This document shows positions 8,916 to 18,741 of a stretch of 64,000 nt of DNA, piece after piece. Both the position numbers and the translations under genes were made by a program. Below the pieces are notes generated by a model. It ran no database searches. It was not told the DNA's origin and saw only the letters and a program-made list of their open reading frames with translations. Within the stretch, counting starts at the first letter, position 1. Each line of letters opens with the position of its first letter. Where the stretch lies: NCBI GenBank assembly GCA_027559495.1, contig JAMXSV010000015.1, forward strand, positions 620,001 through 684,000, given 5' to 3'. Origin of the DNA: Aurifilum marmelostoma (lineage: Eukaryota > Ascomycota > Sordariomycetes > Diaporthales > Cryphonectriaceae).

Positions 8916-11732
8916 ATGGTTCTCAGGAGACTTCCGGATACCACTCGAGAGCAGCGTGGCCAGCACGCTTCTTCCTCCGGTCCATCCGCGGTTCGAGACG
9001 TTCCTACGATGACGTCTGGCGGGCTGCCTCACACAGGAGCCTCTCAGGAATCACAACCAGCCCGTCCAGCCTCGCCGGCAGGGAGTCTGTACGCCATGAG
9101 TGACGACGAAGAGGGGGGAATACAACACCATCACCCACACGGAGACTGGGAGAGGGGTCAAGCTTCTCTATTCCAAAAGCAAGGTAAGCCTCGAGTTGCC
9201 ACCCTCTTCTGCTCGTTTGCGGTGCAGCGCTGACCCAACGAGCGCAGGTCTACATACATCCCACGCCCTCCGCCAAGGACAACATTCCGGGCTTCATAGC
9301 CCTGCTACAGCAGAAGCCTCCACCTGGTGCTCGATCCTCAGACGAATCCCATAACCCTCAGTCTGTAGCCTCTGCAGACCTCCTCCTGGCATGGATCCCA
9401 GAGTCACAGCTTGGCGAGGCCGCCAGCATCTACGTCAAGGTCGACCTCTCTGATGGCGACTCTCCTCCGAAGCAATCCTACCTCGTTCCTCCTCCACCGA
9501 CTGTCACCACGCACCGTGGCTCTGTTGGCCACTACTCCTTCGCCATCCCCGTCAGCGCAGTCTACTCGCTCCTGGTCCGGCCGCCTAGCCTCGGATGGTG
9601 GTTTGGCTCCGTCATCATCAACAGCCGGGCTGGCGACAGCTTTCCGGCCCTGTTCTTCCATGACAGCGAGTGCGAGTCGACGATCCTGCAGAAGAAGAAG
9701 CACATGAAGGACAAGTTTGATCCGTTTGGGGAGAGCGGGCAAATGTTCTGGGGCGGCGACGAGGTGCTGAGGTGGCTGAGGAGATATGTCAAGATCGAGA
9801 GGAGTGTTGCGGAGCCCAACATCTATCTGGTCGAGCCCAGCAAGGAGGACAGCATGGGTTTCGGCGCAAAGCCCACGAGTAGTACAGCCTCGTCCATTGG
9901 CCGGCAGGATAACAGCCGCGGCATAACGATTGGAGGGGCAGCCGGTGCCAACCGGGGTACAAGAGCCGGATCAAGTAGGGACGCGCAGATGGACCCATTC
10001 ACCAAGTTTGTGAAAGAGACCGGCTGGAATATCATGGAGAAGTTCAGCAAAGTCACGACCTTCACGCGCAATGCCGCCAACGAAGTCATCGACAATCCCC
10101 GCATCCCTCCTCAGGTCAGGAGCCTGCTCCGCAACCCGGAGGTCAAGACGCTGCAGGATGAGTTTGACAGTGCGAGAATATATCTGGCGCGGTGGGCGAT
10201 GGGCATCGCGGAGCAAAGCGAGAGGGACCGCCGCCAGAGGATATGGACCGCACAGGATGTGATGGAAATGGAGGACACAGATGTCGGTGAATTTGAGCTG
10301 ATCGAGGGAAGCAGCTCATTCTCGCTCGAGGAAAGGAGGAAACCCGTCAGTATGAAGGAGTGGCAGACTTTCTTCGATCCGACCACCGGAAGACTTGCCG
10401 TGACTATCGACGAGGTCAAGGACAGAGTATTCCACGGCGGCCTTGACCCAGATGATGGGGTTCGGAAGGAGGCCTGGCTGTTTTTGCTGGGCGTGTATGA
10501 CTGGCACAGCACTGAGGTTGAGCGCAGGGCTCAGATCGCATCCTTGAGGGATGCATATGTGAAGCTCAAGGGTGCGTGGTGGGAGCGTCTCGTCGACCTG
10601 GGCGGTCAGGGCGAGGAAGGTGAATGGTGGAGAGAGCAGCGTGGCCGAATCGGTATATTCTCTATTCAACTTCTTGATTTTCACGATCCAGTGAGCTAAC
10701 ACTTATGTACAGAGAAAGACGTTCACCGCACCGACCGAAACGTACCGATCTTTGCAGGGGAGAACATCCCTCATCCGGACCCAGATTCTCCCTTTGCTGA
10801 GGTCGGCACCAATGTGCACATGGAACAGATGAAGGACCTGCTCCTCACGTATAACGAATACAACAAGGAGCTGGGCTATGTCCAGGGCATGTCCGACCTG
10901 CTTGCGCCCATATATGCCGTTGTCCAGGATGACGCGGTCGCCTTCTGGGCGTTCCAGCACTTCATGGAGCGCATGGAGCGCAATTTCTTGAGGGATCAGT
11001 CGGGCATGCGCACGCAGCTGACCACGCTCGACCAGCTGGTGCACTTTATGGACCCTAAGCTGTGGGCACACCTTGAAAAAGCTGACAGCACCAACTTCTT
11101 TTTCTTCTTCCGAATGTTGTTGGTGTGGTACAAGCGCGAGTTCTCGTGGCTGGACATCTTGCGGCTCTGGGAGGCGCTGTGGACAGATCATCTGACGAGC
11201 AGCTTCCACCTCTTTGTGGCCTTGGCGATCCTCGAGAAGCATCGGGACGTGATCATGACGCACCTGCAGCATTTTGATGAGGTGCTCAAATATGGTACGT
11301 GTTCTTCTGGCCCAGGCCTAGACCATTTGGCATCAGCATGCTGACTAGCCCCCTGCAGTCAATGAGCTTTCCGGCACCATCGACCTCGAGTCCACACTCA
11401 TCCGCGCAGAGGCGCTCTTCCGCAAGTTCAAGCGCCTCATCGAGGCCATCGACAAGAAGCCCAACTTCCCAGCGCCGCGATTCACCCTGTCCACTGCCGC
11501 GCCGTCCCTGCTGTCTGCCAGCAACAACAGCAATAACAACAACAACAGCGGGTCGTCCACGCCGAACAACCAGCAAAACAAGGGCAAGCAGGCCGAACCT
11601 GAGCCCAAGAAGGTCATCACCCCCGAGCTGCGGCGCTTGCTTAGCAAAGAGGTCGAGATTCTGCCCAGGAAGGAGGTTGCGAAGCAGGGCGACGGGCTCT
11701 TGGCGAAACCGGACCAGGCACAGACGCGTTGA
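8916..11732 (+). CDS. GYP7: Rab/Ypt GTPase-activating protein, TBC domain (Gyp7-type), with a frameshift in exon 1
   Basis: Gyp7 accelerates GTP hydrolysis by the vacuolar Rab Ypt7 and controls membrane fusion at the vacuole. Exons: join(8916..9183,9248..10652,10713..11294,11359..11732). The start is 8916 or, more likely, the in-frame ATG at 9096. The N-domain contains GVKLLYSKSK/VYIHPTPSAKDN across the first intron. The TBC domain has both catalytic fingers: arginine in KDVHRTDR (just after 10713) and glutamine in YVQGMSD (10877). The C-terminal tail holds an Asn run. Introns have CTAAC/CTGAC branch points and consistent phases. The oddity is the G6 run at 9113-9118: the ATG frame and the conserved-domain frame differ by +1, and removing one G joins them as DDEEGEYNTIT. 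No intron explains this. It is either a base error or a real frameshift. Confidence 0.9.
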
Positions 11733-12404
11733 GTGGGTTCGAAGGGGAGAGGGCATCTGCAGTGCGGGGCGATTAGCATACATACACAAAATGGCAGAAG
11801 CGGCGGGGTTTGAATGGTGAGGCTGTCTGTATACATTACGTGTGGTGTTTTTGCATTGGCGTTATATGAGGCTAGCGGCGTTACTGGTCCATGATTGTGG
11901 TTCGAATTGGGCTTCCTGTGGAGGATAATGAAAGCGCCCAAATGCATCATCACCTTTTTGCTCCTCTGAACATGCCGATTGAAATATATTGGATCATCTC
12001 TTCATGCCTTGATCAGCAGTTATATTTGCCCAACAGGTTTTAAGGACCCTTTTCCTGCTCTCATTTAGACTTCTTTTTGTTCTTATTTGAATGTTCTCTA
12101 TGCATTTGCTGCGTGACGAAATTGCACAAGTCCTCTCCCTATCATGAGACGTGTCTCGACGTACCAATCAAGTCCTCAGTGATCCAGCTCTCCACTCATG
12201 CAATCGATACAATGAACTTTTCTGCTGCCCTTCCTCAGGGCTATATCGCAAATGGCTTGTGCTCCAGCACAGATGGTCCCTTCTTCTTCATCGTCCCCTT
12301 TCATACCCCCACAAGAGCATGACAATCGAGGACTACAGTAATCCCCCAGCGTCGAAGAGAAAAAAAGGACTGACCCTGGCAATCTGCCCGGGCTCCTTCC
12401 CCGC
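11733..12404. other. intergenic, convergent 3' ends
   Basis: The 3' UTRs of GYP7 (+) and glucosidase I (-) face each other here. No gene is supported. Confidence 0.5.
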
Positions 12405-15034
12405 TCACAGCTCATCCCTGTCAGAGCCATCAGCAGAGCTGCCCAGCTCAGGCATGGCCATGATCTTGACCACCAGGCTGGTCCAGCCGGTGAAGTGCTG
12501 CGTGCGCTGGCCGGCGCCCGTCTCCGGGTTGTACTGCTCCCATGCGAAGCCCGTCTCCTCCCAGGACTTGTAGATGGTCTCGACGAGGTTCCTGCGTAGG
12601 CGGGAGTAGAGGCCCTTGGCCGTGGACTGGTGGGGGCCGGGCTGGGTGGCGACGTTCTATCGTGGGGGAAAGAATGGTTAGCGGTGGCTGGTGGTTATTG
12701 GGAGGAAGGGGGGGGGGGGTGGTCTCCTCATGGAAAGTACTCACGTAGAGCTGGGTCACGGCCAGGTAGTTGATGTTGATCCACACAGGGCTGCGCCAGT
12801 AGTTTTCGTCCGTGCCGTAAAAGTCGGACTTCTTACTCAGGCTGCGGATGCCGTGAGGGCTCCACAGCTCGTCCTCGTCGCCGATCAGGTCCAGGATCTT
12901 GCCCAGCTTGGGGCTGTCCGCCTTCAGCAGGCCGGTGAGGAAGGGCATGAGCGAGACGTAGCCCTTGTGGCACACGAGCTGGTTCTCCTCATAGTCGTCG
13001 ATGGTGGCGTCGCAGTAGCAGCCCTCGGCCTCGGACCAGTGGAGGTCGTCCAGGTTGTGCTCGACCGCGTCCAGGACCTTCTTAAACTCCTCGACGTCCT
13101 CGGCGATGCCGATCGTCTTGGCCACGTTGATGAGCGACTTGGTCATCATGCCGACCCAGGACATGAGGTCGACGTGCAGCTCGGCCGGGTGGGGCGGCTG
13201 CGGGCGAGGGTAGTCGTCCATGCCGCTGGTGAGCACGTGGCGTGGGGTCCTGCCTCGCCAGCGGTATGCTTCCTTGGAGGAGTAAGCCTCGCGGTCGTAG
13301 GACTTGATGTCGCCGTACTGGGTCTTCCTGAACCACTCAAACTGTCGGCGCATCAGCGGGTACAGCTGGCGGAGGTACTCCAGGCCGAGGTCGCTGTTGT
13401 TGAGGTAGGCGGTGCCGAGGGTCTGCCCCTGCGAGAGCTTCTCCTTCTGCGGGGGGGCGCTGCCGTTGGCGATCTTCTGGAGCTTGGCGATGTAGGTGTC
13501 GATGACGAAGAAGAGCGTCGGCGGGTTGGCGTAGTGTGGGTACTGGACCTGGAACTCCTCGGGGACCTTGCTCCTGGCCTCTTCACCCAGGATCATCTCG
13601 CGGGGGATCCAGCCATCCTCGTCCATGAGGCTGAACCAGCTCTTGAGGATCTCGAGGGTCAGATCCATGTCCCAGTCCGCGATGGGCAGGAGGTGGAAGC
13701 CCTCGTCCCAGAGGAAGCCTCTCGGGAAGAAGGGTCGGGAGGGGATGCTCGAGAACAGCTCGTAGGGCCCCTCCAGCTTCTGCTGTTTGCGGTTCCTCGC
13801 GTCGGCAGCAGCCTCCCAGAAGCCCTCGTCGTCCTCTTCGTACTCGGAAGCGTAGGACCGGTCGACCAGGTGCTGACCGTAGAAGTAGCCGATACCGCCA
13901 ACCAAGTTGGACAACATGCTGCGGCCGAACGTCTTGTACCGCTCCGTCGTGAATGGAGCCTGAGGGGCAAAGACGCTGGTGAAGCGCTCCCCAAAGGCCT
14001 CGGTGGTCTCCTTGATCTCCCTGGTCAAATCGTCGCTGGTCAAGTCCTTACCTGCCGAGGCGCTCGAGAAGAGGATGTCGAACTCGAAGGGGCCCTCAAA
14101 GATCTTCTGGACAATGTGCGCGTTGCCCAGACCAGGTCTGTTGGACAGGCCGTACATCTGCCAGGCCGGGGGTGGTGCCTCCTGGTTGATGCGAGGCATC
14201 ATCTCGTTCATGCGCTCGCCCATCTGGCGCATGGCGATGGCCTTTGCCTGCCAGAGAAGCTCCGAGGGCAGGTTGAGGGACTGGACCACGGTCTTCTCCA
14301 GATCCTGGTCCTCATCAAAGTCCGTTCCTGCCGAGGGGTGCTCGCCTGTGCCCTTTGAGACGACAACCTTGAAGTTGCCCAGGGATTCTGAGCTGCCGCT
14401 GAAGGTCACGTCGCCAGGGTAACCGTTGGCATCGCCGTCAGCCTGGGGCTCAATGGTGCTGCCGAAGCCCTCCTGTCCGAGGAAGAGGACTACCTGGGTC
14501 CTGGCGTCTTCGGGAACGCCCGGTCTAGGAACGCCCTTGACCCTGGCTGCCCAGCTGCCGCCGTTGGCGCCTCCAGGGACCTTGACGAAAGAAGTGGTGA
14601 TGTCGACGCCGTTTCCAGAGTCATGGATCGTCTGCACGCCTCCCTTCCGTATGTCGTACTCGTCCCAGCCGTAGCCAGCCATTCCCTGATGCTGCTCACA
14701 TGTGTACCTAAAGTCTACCTCGCGTCAGTAAACAGAAGCCTTCCATGGGATAAAGACATATGTATATTGGAGGAGGCGGGAGAGTCTTACTGTCGCGTGC
14801 AACCTGGTAATTATCGACATTGGACCACATGAGACCGGTCAATAAGGAATTGGGTGCGCGTTGGCGTACACCAAAGTAGAGGTTGGGTCGGTAGGGGCCC
14901 CAGTGGAGGCTCTGGTTGTTCAGCCGGCCTATCTCGGCATTCACGACAGCCTCATCCTGGGCAAAGATGCCAGCAATCAGCAGGAATGATGAGAAGAGGC
15001 CGACCAGGAGGGCCAGCGGGCGAGGAGTCGCCAT
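12405..15034 (-). CDS. CWH41: mannosyl-oligosaccharide glucosidase I (GH63), ER N-glycan trimming
   Basis: The enzyme removes the outermost alpha-1,2-glucose from the Glc3Man9GlcNAc2 glycan just after transfer to protein in the ER lumen. Exons: complement(join(12405..12656,12745..14714,14791..15034)), 821 residues, phases consistent. Family motifs: NFRYTCEQ with GYGWDEYD (about residue 83-101), FPRGFLWDEGFH (about 411-422) and SGMDDYPR (about 578-585), and WINI(N)Y near the end of exon 2. The N-terminus has a hydrophobic stretch (LALLVGLFSSFLLIAGIFA) ending in AQDE, which looks like a cleavable signal peptide. The C-terminus is DRDEL, a variant of the K/HDEL retrieval signal, present only when the 3' exon is included. 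Yeast Cwh41 is instead described as a type II membrane protein. A 555-codon open frame on the opposite strand is a GC-bias shadow. Confidence 0.95.
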
Positions 15035-15962
15035 GGTGGGATTGAGCCGCTTGTCGTCAGTGGTGAGGTGATTTTATCTCTCAACCCAGATCTGAAGGGA
15101 ACCAATTGATGCAGATGGATAATGATGATGTCGTCAGCAGCAGTGAGCACATCTGTTGGGAATGGAGATGTGCTTGTCGCCGAGATGCTGTGTATTCGAG
15201 GTGGGCTGCAGTCTCATGAAGCTACAGCTGTTCTTTTGCAGGGGTTGATGTTGCAGCAGTTCAGGTATGTACCCCTGGGAAGGCTGACGTGGGGGCGCCC
15301 CACACTGCCGCCCACTGACCCCGAGGGGATCCCTGCACCCCTAGCACCAAGCTTGTAGTGGGGCTGTGCCGGGCAGACCTTTGCTGCTAGCCTAATCAGT
15401 ACTTATCTAAACATCCCCCTTCCGACTTCTCTTTCAAATCTTCATTCAGCTTTCTTCCCCAACTGGTATATATTCTTGCTATGGTCATTTCCCCCTGTCA
15501 GGACAAGCATCTCCTCACTGAGCTCTGTTGACACCTTGATGCTGCATGGCTCCTCGGAAAGTCTGGAGATGGAGAGAGAGATGAACACTGCGTCACTGCT
15601 GATTGGGTTGTGAATCGTAATGCACAAGGTTGGGTTCCATCTTCCCCGCACACCATCTCAGTAAGAAAACAATGTAGAGAAAGTCAGACATATTATGTTG
15701 ATAGTCTGGTATGCATACCTCACAGGCTAGCGTGATAGATGCATAAATGATTGGGCTGTGTGTGCCACACCAGCTTGCTTACCTTGCATGTAGATTAAGT
15801 CCTCCCAGCAGCGCCACGTGTGTGCTTCTGAGAGGACGCAGATGCAACTCAAAATTTGAACTTAAATTGCAGCTTTCCCCCACAAGCTTGTGTCTGTAAA
15901 CCTTGAGCCCCCTTGCTGCAGCAAATCCATCCTATCGACTGTGTCGACTCCAAACCAGCAAC
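15035..15962. promoter_or_regulatory. intergenic region between divergent glucosidase I and HET genes
   Basis: The start codons of glucosidase I (-) and the HET gene (+) face away from each other across about 930 bp, which must hold both promoters. A C/G-rich block (gggggcgccccacactgccg) lies near 15290. I see no TATA box or further gene. Confidence 0.45.
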
Positions 15963-18386
15963 ATGGATGCCGACGATGCCAGTAGTTCGCAGGAGTCCCG
16001 CGACTCTAGACCACTTCCTGTCGTGGATATCATATACTACAACTTGGATACCGAGCCAGGCAGTCATGTGGTGACAGCTAACCCCGATACGGCAGTGATT
16101 CCGCTGATGAAAATCCCAGGACCCGATTCATACGTGTATTTTAGGGATGAGGAAGAAGACTTGATGAAGGGCACGCAGGTTTTCTTGCGTACCTTCAACG
16201 CCCCGATTGGTGCATCAGCGTCAGATTGGATAAGTGACAATAGGGGCTCATCCCACGAAGAAGAAGACGATAGCACCCAGAACAGTGCCACATGGGACTT
16301 CAGGTCCTTAGAGGAACATCTCAGGCAGGATCCAGCGTTCTTGGTCCGTCCCGATGGTGTTCACATTGACCAGAATGGTAGTGCGGATCTAGACCGTCTT
16401 TGCGATTACTGCCAGTATGCCTGCAAGGCCTCTCGAGTCCTGAACCACCAACCTTGCGACGAGGACCCCGCAATGCCAGACTCCGAGCCGACAAAGCACT
16501 ATGGAGATCGCATATTCACCAAGTATCTGCAGGAGTCATTTGAATTTCATCCCTCCATCACAAGCTTTATTTCCTCGACTTTACAAGGGTGTCACCTTTG
16601 TACCAAATTGTGCCTTGAACTCTCTTGGGACACCAGGCACGAGTATATGCTGCATGTGGAGGGCCGACCTCGGCTTGTCTTTGACTGGTTTTGGTGGCAC
16701 AAAACCTCAGAATTCGGCGGTCCGGCATCAACACGATACATCTGGCTGAAATCCACAAGTCAAGATTCTTACAGATGTCTATATGTTAGCAGGCTAGTAG
16801 ATCTCGAAGTGGAGACAGAGGGCGAAATGATGCTGGGGGTTTCTGTGTCGAAGCTCCCACAGACGCTGCAGGACGCTGTCACGACATGCAGGAAGCTCAA
16901 GCAGCGTTATATCTGGATCGACTCTCTGTGTATCCTGCAAGACGACGACGACGACTGGAGGCATGAGGCGGCACAGATGAGTCTTGTTTATGCCCACGCC
17001 CTCTGCACCATTGCGGCGGTCTGTGCAAAGGATAGCTCAAAGGGTTTCTTCAAAAGGCGCAATCCACGCATCACAGAGCCTCTCAACTTCCCAACCAAAA
17101 TCAAAATATCTATGCCCGGCTTGGGTCACCCTAAGATCTCAGGAGACGATGACGGAGGACCGGAACCTCTGCTCGACCGAGCATGGGCATTACAAGAGCG
17201 ACTATTAAGCCCGCGTATTCTCCGATTCGGAGTGAAAGACGTGTCCTGGGAGTGCCGGAAGCACGTATTATCCGAGTCTGGGGAAGAATTAGAAGGCTTC
17301 GAGTATAGACTGTCGCGCGCCACGTTCGAAAACACCTGCAAGCTCCGCGACATCGGCAACAATGAAACATCGCAAAAGCTTTTCTTGATGTGGTGGAGTG
17401 AAACAGTAGGGCGATACACCGCAATGAAGCTCACAATGCCCAAAGACAGGATGCCGGCTTTTTACGGAATAATTTCAGCTGTAGCCGACAATACAGGAAC
17501 CGCTTTCTTCGACGGACTGCCTATCGCCTGCTTCCTCCCGTCGCTTCTCTGGCTGACAAACCCTACTGACCGGTGTCCCTTATCTCAAGCAGTGGTGGAA
17601 ACTTCTGAGCAGAGGCTGCGTCTTTGCACATCCTCTTTGGTCAACACACTCTCTTGGGCTTCTATCGAAAGCAGGATACACTATCCCGAAAACTGGCCTT
17701 TCTGTGCGCAAGAGTCCCCGAGTGTCGCCACACAGTTTTCCAACAGCACTGCATCCAACTCCCTCGCTATGCACGAGAGAAAACAGAACCTCGACATCGC
17801 ATTTCTTGAAATCGGTCCGGAACATAATTTTGCCATCAGGTCAAGACCCGCTCGCTACACCAGGCACATGAACGAATACCGTTACACCTCGCGGCTGGTG
17901 GAGCTGAGACCGTCATGTTCAGCTGATGATCTGCCCTCACGGGTCATATTAGAAGGACCAGCCCTCACCTTCACGACGGAGTGCATCAGTGAGCGGCGAT
18001 CGGCCTATCCTGAGAGTGTCTCTATTTGGAGCCACACTCTCCGTGAGAACCATAGTCCCCTCCGCTGGTTCTGGCCGGACCTAGGTGACCTATGCAGGGC
18101 TCGGAAGGGATGGAAAATCGATGTCTTGTGTTTAACGATCATTGAGTGGACTACAGATGATGAGTGGGAGAGAGACCCTCGGGATATACACGAGGAAGGA
18201 CAAAGTGCCGCACAAGGCTGGCTCCCGGATCGCGCAGCGGGCTCGGTGCTCGTCAAATGTTCAGAAGAGTATGGCGATGTCTATACCCGGGTTGGATACT
18301 TCGAGCTGGAATATGAAGGCCTCGGGAACAATGGATATGAACGTGCTCGAAAAGCTGCGGAGGTGAGAGGGGTTGCCATCATATGA
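15963..18386 (+). CDS. HET (heterokaryon incompatibility) domain protein
   Basis: HET-domain proteins trigger fungal cell death in non-self recognition. This single-exon gene encodes 807 residues. I start at the ATG at 15963 because the frame upstream of it has no ATG. The recognisable part of the HET domain runs from residue about 298: LPQTLQDAVTTCRKL, RYIWIDSLCILQDD, WRHEAAQMSLVYAHA, TIAA. A CxxC pair (CDYCQYAC, then CHLC) occurs upstream, as in many HET proteins. The usual opening motif of the domain, LSxCWG, should lie about 30 residues before LPQT; at that place there is YRCLYVSRL, so the first part is degenerate or lost. No other frame there carries the motif. The C-terminal 400 residues have no domain I recognise. 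Partner and trigger are unknown. Confidence 0.85.
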   Translation: MDADDASSSQESRDSRPLPVVDIIYYNLDTEPGSHVVTANPDTAVIPLMKIPGPDSYVYFRDEEEDLMKGTQVFLRTFNAPIGASASDWISDNRGSSHEEEDDSTQNSATWDFRSLEEHLRQDPAFLVRPDGVHIDQNGSADLDRLCDYCQYACKASRVLNHQPCDEDPAMPDSEPTKHYGDRIFTKYLQESFEFHPSITSFISSTLQGCHLCTKLCLELSWDTRHEYMLHVEGRPRLVFDWFWWHKTSEFGGPASTRYIWLKSTSQDSYRCLYVSRLVDLEVETEGEMMLGVSVSKLPQTLQDAVTTCRKLKQRYIWIDSLCILQDDDDDWRHEAAQMSLVYAHALCTIAAVCAKDSSKGFFKRRNPRITEPLNFPTKIKISMPGLGHPKISGDDDGGPEPLLDRAWALQERLLSPRILRFGVKDVSWECRKHVLSESGEELEGFEYRLSRATFENTCKLRDIGNNETSQKLFLMWWSETVGRYTAMKLTMPKDRMPAFYGIISAVADNTGTAFFDGLPIACFLPSLLWLTNPTDRCPLSQAVVETSEQRLRLCTSSLVNTLSWASIESRIHYPENWPFCAQESPSVATQFSNSTASNSLAMHERKQNLDIAFLEIGPEHNFAIRSRPARYTRHMNEYRYTSRLVELRPSCSADDLPSRVILEGPALTFTTECISERRSAYPESVSIWSHTLRENHSPLRWFWPDLGDLCRARKGWKIDVLCLTIIEWTTDDEWERDPRDIHEEGQSAAQGWLPDRAAGSVLVKCSEEYGDVYTRVGYFELEYEGLGNNGYERARKAAEVRGVAII

Positions 18387-18741
18387 TGGTGATGCATGGG
18401 TTGAGACTCTACTCTTTTGACCTGTCTTGCCAATCTATCAGATACTCTCTTACCATATATCGCGTGCTGGCTGATATCCTGACTAGTGTGGTGTATTTCC
18501 TCGTCGTTTCTCTTCTCATCATGTATGGCAGGCCGTCGATATTCTGCCCTCTCAGCGCTGGACTCCTGATTTGAGAATACGTAAACTGCCTGCTCTCCTA
18601 TATTCTCGGCATGTAACGTGAGTATACGGCCAGTGAGACATTGCAGTAAGCCTATAGAAATGAACAAACGATATCAAAACAAAAATTGCTACAGGAAGGA
18701 AACCCTACAGAACATAGATAACCAAGTTTCCCCCACACCAT
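18387..18741. other. intergenic, convergent 3' ends
   Basis: The 3' UTRs of the HET gene (+) and the disordered membrane-protein gene (-) meet here. I see nothing else. Confidence 0.5.

Noticed and set aside
12691..14358. 555-codon open frame on the plus strand
   Set aside because: It lies wholly antisense to glucosidase I, is made of Val/Leu/Gly/Arg-rich sequence typical of the complement of GC-rich codons, and has no motif.
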